Shown one piece after another: positions 1-7,732 of a stretch of DNA of 16,017 bases. Each line of letters starts with the position of its first letter. Within the stretch, counting starts at the first letter, position 1. The notes under the pieces were generated by a model. It ran no database searches. It was not told where the DNA came from and worked only from the letters and a program-made list of their open reading frames with translations. Made by a program: the position numbers and the translations under genes. The stretch comes from Euzebyaceae bacterium (lineage in GTDB: Bacteria > Actinomycetota > Nitriliruptoria > Euzebyales > Egibacteraceae): the NCBI GenBank assembly GCA_013696915.1, contig JACCXR010000398.1, positions 1-16,017 of the forward strand. Reading direction: 5' to 3'.

Positions 1-25
1 GATCACCTGTTAGGCTGGAGCAACT

Positions 26-85
26 ATGGCAACACGTGTTGGCGCCGAGCCGGAGGCGGTCGGCCGGGAGCCTCGGGACCCGTGA
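26..85 (+). CDS. possible 19-residue leader ORF coupled to soxB
   Basis: An ATG at 26 has a good ribosome binding site (GGAG at 17-20, five bases upstream) and opens a 19-codon frame. Its TGA (83-85) overlaps the GTG start of soxB at 82 in a GTGA junction, the same type of junction as soxD-soxA. The soxB GTG itself has no close ribosome binding site, so this frame could deliver ribosomes to soxB by coupling. The peptide is rich in Arg, Glu and Pro and resembles nothing I know. Alternatively the ATG is the true soxB start and one base is wrong between 26 and about 82, or the frame is chance. An in-frame TAG at 11-13 shows it is not the tail of a longer gene. Confidence 0.3.
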   Translation: MATRVGAEPEAVGREPRDP

Positions 86-1377
86 GGGGCCGCGGCAGTC
101 GCAACGGCTCCGCGAACGGTTACCGCAGGCCCGCGCGGTACTCGGCGTTCGACCTCGTGCGTCATGGGTTGACGGCCGAGCACTGGCCCCGGGCCTGGCG
201 GAACTGCGAGCTCAAACCGACCTACGACGTCGTCATCGTGGGCGGGGGGGTGCACGGGCTGGCCACCGCCCACTACCTGGCCGCCAACCACGGCATCACC
301 GACGTCGCGGTGCTCGACAAGGGCTACATCGGCAGCGGCGGCTCCGGCCGGAACACCGCCATCATCCGCTCGAATTACCTGACCCCGGAGGGCGTGCGCT
401 TCTACGACCGATCGGTGCAGCTGTACTCCACGCTCGCGGCCGACCTCAACTACAACGTCATGTTCTCCCAGCGTGGACACCTGACGCTGGCCCACAACGA
501 CGCCTCGCTGCGCACCATGCGGTGGCGGGCGGAGGTCAACAAGCTCGAGGGCATCGACTCGGAGGTCATCGGGCCGGACGAGGTCAAGGCGCTGGTGCCG
601 TTCATGGACACCTCGCCGCACAGCCGGTATCCGATCCTCGGCGCGCTGTACCACCCCCCGGGCGGGATCGTCCGCCACGATGCCGTCGTCTGGGGCTACG
701 CGCGCGCCGCAGACGCCGCCGGCGTCCACGTCCACCAGAACACCGAGGTCACCGGCATCGACGTGACGGCCGGGCGGGTCCGGGGCGTGCGGACCTCGCG
801 CGGCCCGATCTCGGCGCCGGTGGTCGTCAACTGCACCGCCGGCTGGGCCACCCTGATCTCGGACATGGCGGGCGTCCGCATGCCGATCAGCACGTTTCCC
901 CTGCAGGCGGCCGTCACGGAGCCGGTGAAGCCGTTCCTCTCCACCGTGGTGGTGTCCGGCACCCTCCACGTCTACGTCAGCCAAACCGACCGCGGCGAGC
1001 TTGTATTCGGGGCGAGCGTCGACGAGTTCACCTCCTACTCGATGCGCGGCTCCCTGGAGTTCACCGAGGGCCTCGCCGGCCACGTGCTGGAGCTCATGCC
1101 CTCCCTGGCGAAGCTGCGGCTGCTGCGCCAGTGGGCGGGACTCTGCGACATGACGCCGGACTACTCGCCGATCATGGGCGTGACCCCGGTCGACGGGTTC
1201 TACGTCGACGTCGGGTGGGGGACCTACGGCTTCAAGGCCGCCCCGGTCGCCGGCGAGACGATGGCCCAGCTGATCGCGACCGGCCGCGTCCCCGAACTGA
1301 TCGCGGCGTTCGACCTCGCCCGCTTCACCGACGGCCGGCTGGTGGGCGAGAAGGGGGCGGCGTCCGTTGGCCACTGA
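82..1377 (+). CDS. soxB: sarcosine oxidase beta subunit SoxB
   Basis: Flavin-bearing subunit of heterotetrameric sarcosine oxidase, which oxidises sarcosine to glycine with O2 and passes the methyl carbon to tetrahydrofolate; cytoplasmic. The 431-residue protein opens with the RYSAFDLVRHGL segment typical of SoxB (19-30), then an FAD dinucleotide-binding loop, VVIVGGGVHGLATAHYL, at about 50-66, and a GSGRNTAIIRSNYL block at about 87-100. His199 in VRHDAV matches, by eye, the histidine that carries covalent FMN in characterised SoxB proteins. The C-terminal GWGTYGFKAAPVAGE is the usual flavin-contact segment of this oxidase family. The GTG start gives about 18 residues before the first recognisable SoxB sequence; no later start keeps that segment. 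It is the first large gene of the sox operon; its promoter is outside the window. Confidence 0.93.
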   Translation: MRGRGSRNGSANGYRRPARYSAFDLVRHGLTAEHWPRAWRNCELKPTYDVVIVGGGVHGLATAHYLAANHGITDVAVLDKGYIGSGGSGRNTAIIRSNYLTPEGVRFYDRSVQLYSTLAADLNYNVMFSQRGHLTLAHNDASLRTMRWRAEVNKLEGIDSEVIGPDEVKALVPFMDTSPHSRYPILGALYHPPGGIVRHDAVVWGYARAADAAGVHVHQNTEVTGIDVTAGRVRGVRTSRGPISAPVVVNCTAGWATLISDMAGVRMPISTFPLQAAVTEPVKPFLSTVVVSGTLHVYVSQTDRGELVFGASVDEFTSYSMRGSLEFTEGLAGHVLELMPSLAKLRLLRQWAGLCDMTPDYSPIMGVTPVDGFYVDVGWGTYGFKAAPVAGETMAQLIATGRVPELIAAFDLARFTDGRLVGEKGAASVGH

Positions 1378-1485
1378 CCACGCCGGCGCGCTGCGCGCGC
1401 CTCCCGGCCACAACTGCACGAGCGGGCTGCGCCCGCCCCCCGACACCGGCCACGCCGGCGCGCTGCGCGCGCCCTCCGACGCTGA
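1378..1485 (+). repeat. three tandem 36-bp repeats, each with a GC hairpin
   Basis: The array begins directly after the soxB stop codon. Units are 1378-1413, 1414-1449 and 1450-1485. Units 1 and 3 share an identical 24-base block (1378-1401 and 1450-1473); unit 2 has diverged. Each unit contains a hairpin with a TGC loop: GGCGCGC-TGC-GCGCGCC at 1385-1401, GCGGGC-TGC-GCCCGC at 1422-1436, and GGCGCGC-TGC-GCGCGCC at 1457-1473. Loop centres (1393, 1429, 1465) are exactly 36 bp apart. A partial fourth unit (CCACGCCGG, 1486-1494) runs up to the soxD start. The array fills the only real gap in the operon, so it would lie inside the transcript. Possible roles are 3'-end protection of soxB mRNA, partial termination, or none. 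Confidence 0.85.
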
Positions 1486-1506
1486 CCACGCCGGGGACCG
1501 CCCGTG

Positions 1507-1833
1507 ATGCTGCTGCCCTGCCCCTGGTGCGGGCCCCGCAATGCGTCGGAGTTTCGCTACGTCGGCGAGCAGACCGTCCGGCCCGACCCGGCGACGGCGG
1601 ATCCGGCCGAGTGGCGGAGCTACCTCTACATGGAGTCCAACCCCGCGGGGTGGGTCGCCGAGAACTGGCTGCACCGTGCCGGATGCCGCCGGTACTTCGC
1701 GGCCGAGCGCCACACCGTCACGAACCAGGTGCGCGCCACGCGGCCGCCGGACGCAGAGGCCGCGCCCGCCCAGCACGCCGACGCCGCGGCGGCCGGCCGC
1801 GCCGGCGAGCACGTCCGCGAGGGCAGGCCGTGA
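1507..1833 (+). CDS. soxD: sarcosine oxidase delta subunit SoxD
   Basis: Small zinc-binding subunit of heterotetrameric sarcosine oxidase. The family signature is clear: LLPCPWCGPRNASEFRY at the N-terminus, then AEWRSYLYMESNPAGWVAE and WLHRAGCRRYF. The four expected zinc ligands are Cys5, Cys8, His56 and Cys60 counted from the ATG at 1507. A GTG immediately upstream (1504) would add one residue. At 108 residues it is of normal length; the last 30 residues are an Ala/Arg-rich tail that looks poorly conserved. The stop overlaps the soxA start by four bases (GTGA, 1830-1833), which implies translational coupling. Confidence 0.93.
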   Translation: MLLPCPWCGPRNASEFRYVGEQTVRPDPATADPAEWRSYLYMESNPAGWVAENWLHRAGCRRYFAAERHTVTNQVRATRPPDAEAAPAQHADAAAAGRAGEHVREGRP

Positions 1834-4703
1834 CCGCGGTGTCGGCGCGCACGGGCATGACCCTGCGCCTCGAGCCCCAGCCCGGCGAGGTCATCGACCG
1901 CAACCGGCCGCTGGAGTTCACCTGGAACGGGCAGCGCTTCCCTGCGTACCACGGGGACACGATCGTCTCGGCGCTCGCGGCCTGCGGCGAACGGATCTTC
2001 TCGCGCAGCTTCAAGTACCACCGCCCCCGCGGGCTGCTGAGCGCGAGCTTCCTCGACCCCGGCTGCACCGTCCAGGTCGGCGACGAACCGAACGTGCGCG
2101 GCGCGCACCGCCGCGTCGAGCCGGGCATGGTCGTCAGCGCCCAGAACGTCTGGCCGTCGCTGCGCTACGACGTGAAGTCGGTCAACCAGGTCGTCGGCCG
2201 GTTCCTCACCGCGGGCTTCTACTACAAGACCTTCATCAAGCCGCAGCGGCTGTGGCCGGCGTACGAGCGGGTCCTGCGGCGCTTCTCGTCCGGCGGAGTG
2301 GTCGCGAAGGACTCGGCCCACGGCTACTACGACAAGCGCTACGCCCATCCCGACGTCGTGGTCGCCGGCGGCGGCCCCGCGGGGATGGCTGCGGCCGTGG
2401 CCGCCGCCGAGGCCGGAGCGGCGGTGCTGCTCGTCGAGGAGGAGTACGAGCTCGGCGGCCACCTCCGCTGGGGCGACGCCGGGCAGCTGGAGGCGCTGCG
2501 CGAGCTGCGCGCGGCCGTCGCCGCCGCCCCCGGTGTCGAGGTCATGACGAACTCGGTCGTGAACGGCCGGTACGACGGGAACTGGCTGGGCATCGTCCAG
2601 CGGAACCTGCCCCACGTCGTCGAGCGGCTCGTGAAGGCCCGCGCGAAGACCCTGGTCGTTGCCCCCGGGCTCATCGAGCGTCCGTACGTCTTCGAGGGCA
2701 ACGACCTGCCGGGCGTGATGCTCTCCACCGGCGTGCGCCGGCTCGTCAACCTCCACGCCGTCAAGCCGGGACAGCGGGCCGTCGTCCTCAGCGCCAACCC
2801 CGAGGGCGACGCGGCGATCGACGACCTCGCACGGGCCGGCGTCGAGGTCGCCAAGGTCGTCGACGGCCGGCGCGGGCCCACGATCCAGCGCGCGACCGGC
2901 TCCAGGGGCGTGCAGGCGGTCGAATGCGCCGACGGCACCGTCGTCGACTGCGACCTGCTGGTCACGGCGGTCGGCTGGACGGCCCCGACGGCGCTGCTCA
3001 ACATGGCCGGTGACCGGCCGGTCTACTCCGAGCGGGCGGCCCGGTTCCTGCCGTCGCTGCTGCCCGACGACGTGCTCGTCGCGGGCGGCATCGCCGGCGA
3101 CGGCCCGCTGGAGCAGCTGACGGAACACGCGCGCGCCGTCGGGCGCGAGGCCGCGGGCCGGGCCGCCGAGACCGCGCGGTCGCTGTGCGCGGGCATCCCG
3201 CAGATCGCCGAGCGCCGGGCCGGCCCCCCCGACCCCGAGCCGGCCGTCGCCCTGCCCGAGCTGCCGGTCGAGGACCACCCCGCCCTGTTCTTCTCCGGCA
3301 CGAGGGGGTTCGTCGACTTCTCCGAGGACGTCACCGCGAAGGACCTGATCGCGGCCGCCGAGGAGGGCTACGACTCCATCGAGCTGGTGAAGCGCTACAC
3401 GACGGTCACGATGGGACCCTCGCAGGGCAAGCTCGAGACGGTCAACGCCGTCGCCGTCCTGGCGGCGGCGACCGGGCGCACGATCGCCGAGACCGGCACG
3501 ACCGTGTGGCGGCCGCCGTACGCGCCGATCACGCTCGGCGCGCTCGCCGGTCGCATCTTCGAGCCGGTGCGCCACTCGCCGATGCAGCCGTGGCACGAGG
3601 CCGCCGGCGCCACCCCTCTGGTCGCGGGCGCCTGGATCCGCCCGGACTCCTACGGCGACCCCGCCGGAGAGGTCCGCGCCGTCCGGTCCGGCGTCGGTAT
3701 CATCGACGTGACGCCGCTCGGGAAGTTCGACCTGCGCGGCCCGGACGTCCCGGAGCTGCTCAACCAACTGTACGTGAACAAGTGGTCGAGGCTCGACGTC
3801 GGCTCCGTCCGGTACGGCGTGATGTGCGCCGAGGACGGCGTGGTGCTCGACGACGGTGTCACCGGGCGGCTGGCCGAGGACCGCTACATCCTCACCGCGA
3901 CGTCCTCGGGCGCCGCCACGGTGCAGGAGTGGATCGAGAGCTGGCTCCAGACCGAGCGTCCGGACTGGCGGATCCACGTGACGCCGGTCACGACGGCCTA
4001 CGCGAGCATCAACGTGGCCGGCCCGCGGTCTCGGGAGCTCCTCGGGCGGCTCGTCGAGGATGTCGACCTGGCGAACGAGGCCTTCCCGTACATGCGCGTG
4101 CGCGTCGGACGGATCGCCGGGGTGGACGGCTGCTTCATGTGGCGCATCGGGTTCACGGGCGAGCTGAGCTACGAGCTCCACGTGCCCGCGTCCCACGGGC
4201 TGCGGGTCTGGGAGGCCCTGCTCGAGCGCGGTGCCGACCTCGGCGTCCGGCCCTTCGGGGTGGAGGCGCAGCGCATCCTGCGACTGGAGAAGGGCCACTT
4301 CATCGTCGGACAGGACACCGACGGCCTGACCCAGGCCTACGGGGCCGGGCTCGGATGGGCGGTGAAGCTGGACAAGCCCGACTTCGCGGGGAGGACGGAG
4401 CTCGTGTGGCAGAGCCGGCGGGACGACTACTTCCGCCTGGTCGGTCTGCAGCCCGTCGACGGGTCGGTCGTGCCGCCCGAGGCCAGCCAGATCGTGCTGG
4501 GCCGAGGGATCGCCGGACGGATCACCTCCAGCCGCATGTCGCCCACGCTCGGCCGCTCGATCTGCCTCGGCTTCGTCGCCCCCTCCCTGACCGGGCCAGG
4601 AACGCAGGTGACCGTGCGCCTCCCCGACGGCGGCGAGGTCGCCGCGACCGTGATGCCGCAACACGCGCACTTCGATCCCGAGGGGACCCGCCAGCGTGGG
4701 TGA
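1830..4703 (+). CDS. soxA: sarcosine oxidase alpha subunit SoxA
   Basis: Large subunit of heterotetrameric sarcosine oxidase, 957 residues, the usual size. Order of parts: an N-terminal ferredoxin-like module (about 20-100, with HGDTIVSALAACGE and FKYHRPRGLL), a Rossmann fold with AGGGPAGMAAAVAAAEAG (about 179-196) that binds the dinucleotide cofactor, a middle segment with RYTTVTMGPSQGK, and a C-terminal aminomethyltransferase (GcvT-like) module from about residue 585, which binds folate and makes 5,10-methylene-tetrahydrofolate. FTGELSYELHVP and RLEKGHFIVGQD are typical GcvT-type motifs. The start is GTG 1830, overlapping soxD by four bases; ATG 1857 is an alternative that drops nine residues. 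The 3' end overlaps soxG by eight bases. No disruption is visible. Confidence 0.95.
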   Translation: MTAVSARTGMTLRLEPQPGEVIDRNRPLEFTWNGQRFPAYHGDTIVSALAACGERIFSRSFKYHRPRGLLSASFLDPGCTVQVGDEPNVRGAHRRVEPGMVVSAQNVWPSLRYDVKSVNQVVGRFLTAGFYYKTFIKPQRLWPAYERVLRRFSSGGVVAKDSAHGYYDKRYAHPDVVVAGGGPAGMAAAVAAAEAGAAVLLVEEEYELGGHLRWGDAGQLEALRELRAAVAAAPGVEVMTNSVVNGRYDGNWLGIVQRNLPHVVERLVKARAKTLVVAPGLIERPYVFEGNDLPGVMLSTGVRRLVNLHAVKPGQRAVVLSANPEGDAAIDDLARAGVEVAKVVDGRRGPTIQRATGSRGVQAVECADGTVVDCDLLVTAVGWTAPTALLNMAGDRPVYSERAARFLPSLLPDDVLVAGGIAGDGPLEQLTEHARAVGREAAGRAAETARSLCAGIPQIAERRAGPPDPEPAVALPELPVEDHPALFFSGTRGFVDFSEDVTAKDLIAAAEEGYDSIELVKRYTTVTMGPSQGKLETVNAVAVLAAATGRTIAETGTTVWRPPYAPITLGALAGRIFEPVRHSPMQPWHEAAGATPLVAGAWIRPDSYGDPAGEVRAVRSGVGIIDVTPLGKFDLRGPDVPELLNQLYVNKWSRLDVGSVRYGVMCAEDGVVLDDGVTGRLAEDRYILTATSSGAATVQEWIESWLQTERPDWRIHVTPVTTAYASINVAGPRSRELLGRLVEDVDLANEAFPYMRVRVGRIAGVDGCFMWRIGFTGELSYELHVPASHGLRVWEALLERGADLGVRPFGVEAQRILRLEKGHFIVGQDTDGLTQAYGAGLGWAVKLDKPDFAGRTELVWQSRRDDYFRLVGLQPVDGSVVPPEASQIVLGRGIAGRITSSRMSPTLGRSICLGFVAPSLTGPGTQVTVRLPDGGEVAATVMPQHAHFDPEGTRQRG

Positions 4704-5337
4704 GCGCGCGCCACGGGAGGCGGCCCTGGTCGCCCGCAGCCCGATCGCGCCGGCGCCTCCGGCCACCGTCGAGCAGGGCTGGGAGATCAGCGCCAGGCGC
4801 AGCGTCGCCAGGCTGCGCCTGACCGATGCGACGCCGTTGGCCAAGGTGCTCGTCCGGGCCGCCGCGGACGGACCCGTCGCCCGCGGGCTCGAGATCCGCT
4901 TCGGGCGCGCGGCCCGTGACGCCGACGGGGTGCTGGTGGTCGGCTCCGGCCCGGGGGAGTGGCTCCTGCTCGCGCCGCCCGGGACCGCGCCCGAGATCGC
5001 CCGCCGGGTCACCGCGCGCGCGGACGGGGAGTTCGCCAGCACCTTCGACGTCACGCACGGCCGGGCGCTCATGCGCCTTTCCGGGGCGCCCGCGTCCGAC
5101 GCGCTCGCCAAGGTCTGCGCCATCGACCTGTCGGACGGCGTCACCCCTGACGGCGCGGCGGTGCGCACGTCGGTCGCGAAGCTCGTCACCGACCTGGTCC
5201 GCGACGACCGCGGCGGGGAGCCGTCCTACCTCCTGCACTGCGAGCGGTCGTCCGGCCAGTACCTGTTCGACGCGCTGCTCGACGCCGGCGACGAGTTCGG
5301 CGTCGACGTCGACGGGTTCGTGTTCCCGGGCGTCTGA
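4696..5337 (+). CDS. soxG: sarcosine oxidase gamma subunit SoxG
   Basis: Gamma subunit of heterotetrameric sarcosine oxidase, 213 residues, GTG start inside the end of soxA (eight-base overlap). SoxG diverges in sequence but is recognisable here: ARLRLTDATPLAKVLVR, GSGPGEWLLLAPPG in the middle, and FDVTHGRALMRLSGAPASDALAKVCAIDL followed by a C-terminal RTSVAKLVTDLVRD and RSSGQYLFDALLDAG. It is related to the folate-binding GcvT fold, and the set B-D-A-G gives all four subunits. The first 25 residues are Ala/Pro-rich and probably disordered. One base separates its stop from fchA. Confidence 0.88.
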   Translation: MGERAPREAALVARSPIAPAPPATVEQGWEISARRSVARLRLTDATPLAKVLVRAAADGPVARGLEIRFGRAARDADGVLVVGSGPGEWLLLAPPGTAPEIARRVTARADGEFASTFDVTHGRALMRLSGAPASDALAKVCAIDLSDGVTPDGAAVRTSVAKLVTDLVRDDRGGEPSYLLHCERSSGQYLFDALLDAGDEFGVDVDGFVFPGV

Positions 5338-5338
5338 C

Positions 5339-5944
5339 ATGTCTGACGTCGCTGCGCCCGACTACCTGCGGTCGAGCCTCGGCGACTTCCTCGACGCCGT
5401 CGCGTCGCGCGAGCCGGCACCGGGCGGCGGCGCCGCGGCGGCCGTGGCCGTGGCGCTCGCCGCAGGGCTGTGCGCCATGGCCGGGCGCTTCGCCGAGGGC
5501 CGCGTCGATGACGCCGGGGACCTGGTGGCCCGCGCCGAAGGGCTCCGGGCGCGGGTAGCGCCGCTCGCGGGGGAGGACGCGGACGCCTACGGCCGGGTGC
5601 TCGCCGCGTTGCGCCTCCCCCGCGAACCGGATCGGGCCGGCCGCGCCGAGGCCGTCCGCGCAGCCCTCTCCGACGCCGCCGACATCCCGCTGTCGGTCGC
5701 CGGGATCGCCGCAGAGGTGGCCGAGATCGGCGCGGATCTCGCCGAGCGGGGCAACGCGAACCTCCGTGGCGACGCCGTGTCGGCCGCCGCGCTGGCGTCC
5801 GCCGGCTGCCAGGCGGCGGCCGCGCTCGTCGGGCTCAACCTCGGCGACAGCGGCGACACCGGCGACGACCGTGCGGCCCGGGCGCGCCGACTCGTCGCGC
5901 GTGCCGCGGCGGCCGCCGACCGGGCTCTGCGGGTCGTCGCCTGA
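5339..5944 (+). CDS. fchA: FchA-like cyclodeaminase/cyclohydrolase
   Basis: A 201-residue protein of the formiminotransferase-cyclodeaminase C-terminal domain family, which includes the stand-alone methenyl-tetrahydrofolate cyclohydrolase FchA. The signature is the N-terminal SLGDFLDAVASREPAPGGG followed by an alanine-rich helical run; the rest is nearly all helix, as in the family (RGNANLRGDAVSAAALASAGC near 140-160). The first alanine after the Gly triplet is often Ser in relatives. It starts one base after the soxG stop, so it is very likely co-translated with the sox genes. Family members open 5,10-methenyl- to 10-formyl-tetrahydrofolate or deaminate formimino-tetrahydrofolate. Next to sarcosine oxidase, which makes 5,10-methylene-tetrahydrofolate, the first role is the better guess. 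No folD dehydrogenase is in the window. Confidence 0.82.
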   Translation: MSDVAAPDYLRSSLGDFLDAVASREPAPGGGAAAAVAVALAAGLCAMAGRFAEGRVDDAGDLVARAEGLRARVAPLAGEDADAYGRVLAALRLPREPDRAGRAEAVRAALSDAADIPLSVAGIAAEVAEIGADLAERGNANLRGDAVSAAALASAGCQAAAALVGLNLGDSGDTGDDRAARARRLVARAAAAADRALRVVA

Positions 5945-5949
5945 GCCGT

Positions 5950-5978
5950 GAATCGCCGAGGCTCGTCCGAGGCGATTC
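5950..5978. terminator. hairpin after fchA, probable convergent terminator
   Basis: Six bases after the fchA stop, GAATCGCC (5950-5957) pairs with GGCGATTC (5971-5978). Between them GG and CC can add two pairs across a symmetric GA/GA internal loop, leaving a CTCGT loop. There is no T-run, so this would be a non-canonical actinobacterial-type terminator or a 3'-end stabiliser. Being symmetrical, it can serve the minus-strand kinase gene as well. Confidence 0.5.
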
Positions 5979-5993
5979 TCATGACCTCGTTGG

Positions 5994-6016
5994 TGGCGGT
6001 CGCGCAGCGACCGTCA
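5994..6016. terminator. second hairpin in the convergent region
   Basis: CGGTCGC (5997-6003) and GCGACCG (6007-6013) form a seven-pair stem around a GCA loop (TGC on the other strand), extended by a wobble and two more pairs to 5994-6016. The left flank GTGGCGGTC (5993-6001) can instead pair with GACCGCCAC (6034-6042), so two folds exclude each other. An 11-base direct repeat (CTGAGCCGTGA) occurs at 5941 and 6025. It lies between the converging fchA and histidine kinase genes, so termination is the simplest role. Confidence 0.4.
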
Positions 6017-6101
6017 TGGGATTGCTGAGCCGTGACCGCCACGGAGCCGCGGGCGCGCCCGCCCCGGGCCGGGGGGACGCGGCGAGACTGCTGCGGGTCG
6101 C

Positions 6102-7568
6102 TCAGCCCGATGTCCGCGTGCCCGCCCCGCCGGCACCGTGACCGGCCGCCCGGACGTCGCCGGCGGGGATCACCAGCTCGAAGCGCGCGCCGTCCGCGGG
6201 GGTCTCGGCGAGCCGGGCCTGCCCGCCGTGGGCCTCCGCGATGGCGCGGACGATCGACAGGCCCAGCCCTGCCCCCGTGGCAGCGTTGCGCCGTGACCCC
6301 CGCTGGAACCGCTGAAACAACCGGTCGGCGTCGTCGGGCGGGACTCCAGGGCCGCTGTCGTGCACCCAAATGCGGACCTGGCCGTCGTCGAGCTCCGATC
6401 CGATGCGGATGACGGCACGCTCCGGCGTGTGCTGACAGGCGTTCTGGGCGAGCTGGACCATCGCCTGGGTCAGACGCTGGCGGTCAGCGGTGATCGTGGC
6501 CTGCGCCGGCGGCTCGAGTCGCCAGTCCCGCGGGGCGAGCGCGCTCGCCTTGCGATGGATGTCGCCCAGCAGCTCGTGGAGGTCCACGGGTTCCGGCCGG
6601 AGGAAATCGGGCTGCTCGGCGCGGGCGAGGAGGAGCAGGTCGTTGACGATGCGGCTCATCCGGTCGATCTCGTCGGTGATCAGTGCCGCGGTCTCCTGCC
6701 GGGCTCGCGGATCGGTATCGAGTTCGAGCAGCTCGACATGACCCCGGACCACGGTGAGCGGGGCCCGCAGCTCGTGGCCGGCGTCGTCGAGGAACCGCCG
6801 CTGCGTCGTCAGCGCCTGCTCGAGGCGACCGAGCATGTCGTTGAAGGCCCTCGCGATCTGGGACGCCTCGTCGCGGCCCTTCACCGGGATCCGCCGGGTC
6901 AGGTCGGTGTCGGTGATCGTCGCGGCGGTCTCGGCGAGCGAGCGCAGCGGCCGCAGCACCCGGCTCGCGAGGACGAGTCCGAGCAGCGAGGTCAGCACGA
7001 GCAGGACCAGCTGGGTCGTCGCCTGGACGCGCACCGCGTCGTCGATCTCGCTGCGCTCGTGGTCGGGGAAGTTCGCGACGACGAACAGGCCGGAGCCCTG
7101 CTCTCCTGCGAGCGGCAGTGCGGTGTAGCGGGCCTCGCCGGCGCCCGTGGCGATCGTGCCGGCCTCGGGCCGGTCGAGGGACAGCCAGTAGGCCACCGCC
7201 TCGCCGATGTCCTCGGCCGCGGCGGCATCCTGCGCCCTTGACGATCGGTAGAACCGGCCGTCGACGAAGGCGAGCAGCGATTCGCCCTCGTCGGGGACCT
7301 CACGCTCGAAGTACACGTCGAAGATGGCCTCGAGGTCGTCGCCGAACGGCTCGCCCGTCTGTGGGTTGTTGCCCGCGGCCAGCAGCCGGAACTCCTCCGC
7401 CTCCTGTGACAGGTCCACACGGATCTCGTTGTCGAGCCGCTCGAACAGCACCTGGCGCAGCACGATCACCGAGACGATCGACGACAGCAGCAGCAGGAGG
7501 ACCACGGCGACGACGATCCGGACCCGCATGCTGAGCAGGACCCCCTGCCAGCGGCGCGGCTCGCGCAT
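6102..7568 (-). CDS. HAMP-containing sensor histidine kinase
   Basis: Membrane sensor kinase of a two-component system, 488 residues from the ATG at 7568. Order: transmembrane helix about 16-37, an extracytoplasmic sensor of about 145 residues that I do not recognise, second transmembrane helix about 185-204, HAMP domain about 205-255, then the dimerisation helix with phospho-acceptor His265 in DDAGHELRAPLT, and the ATPase domain with N-box (NACQHTP, Asn376), D-box (DSGPGVPP, Asp404), F-box (LFQRFQRG) and G2 box (GAGLGLSIV). All catalytic motifs are intact. ATG 7568 has AGGAGG 12 bases upstream; GTG 7595, nine codons earlier, lacks a ribosome binding site. No response regulator lies on either side. 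A Gly/Ala-rich tail follows the ATPase domain. Confidence 0.9.
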   Translation of the reverse strand: MREPRRWQGVLLSMRVRIVVAVVLLLLLSSIVSVIVLRQVLFERLDNEIRVDLSQEAEEFRLLAAGNNPQTGEPFGDDLEAIFDVYFEREVPDEGESLLAFVDGRFYRSSRAQDAAAAEDIGEAVAYWLSLDRPEAGTIATGAGEARYTALPLAGEQGSGLFVVANFPDHERSEIDDAVRVQATTQLVLLVLTSLLGLVLASRVLRPLRSLAETAATITDTDLTRRIPVKGRDEASQIARAFNDMLGRLEQALTTQRRFLDDAGHELRAPLTVVRGHVELLELDTDPRARQETAALITDEIDRMSRIVNDLLLLARAEQPDFLRPEPVDLHELLGDIHRKASALAPRDWRLEPPAQATITADRQRLTQAMVQLAQNACQHTPERAVIRIGSELDDGQVRIWVHDSGPGVPPDDADRLFQRFQRGSRRNAATGAGLGLSIVRAIAEAHGGQARLAETPADGARFELVIPAGDVRAAGHGAGGAGTRTSG

Positions 7569-7732
7569 CCGGAGTGCCGTCCTCCTCTCGTCCACTCAGG
7601 AAGCCGCGGGGGCCTGCGGGCTCCGGCATCGGTGACCGCACTCCCGGTGGCGGACCGTGCGGGGGAGCGGCATCGTCGCACCTGCCCGCCCGCCGGTCGA
7701 GGCCGCTGCCGCCGTCGCCACGACAGTGGAGA

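Noticed and set aside
1..81. Glycine or other riboswitch leader for the sox operon
   Set aside because: Only 25 bases precede the first possible start and no riboswitch core is visible.
1378..1485. CRISPR array
   Set aside because: The three 36-bp units are directly contiguous with no spacers, and no cas gene is present.
36..1829. Long open plus-strand frame running into soxA from the far left
   Set aside because: It is the soxA frame left open upstream by high GC and by the 36-bp array, whose period is a multiple of three. Its translation there is Arg/Ala/Pro noise over soxB and soxD, which have clear family motifs in their own frames.
1626..5189. Minus-strand open frame of over 1,100 codons antisense to soxA and soxG
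   Set aside because: Low-complexity Arg/Asp/Val/Gly composition, no recognisable domain, and full overlap with well-supported sox genes: a GC-driven shadow.
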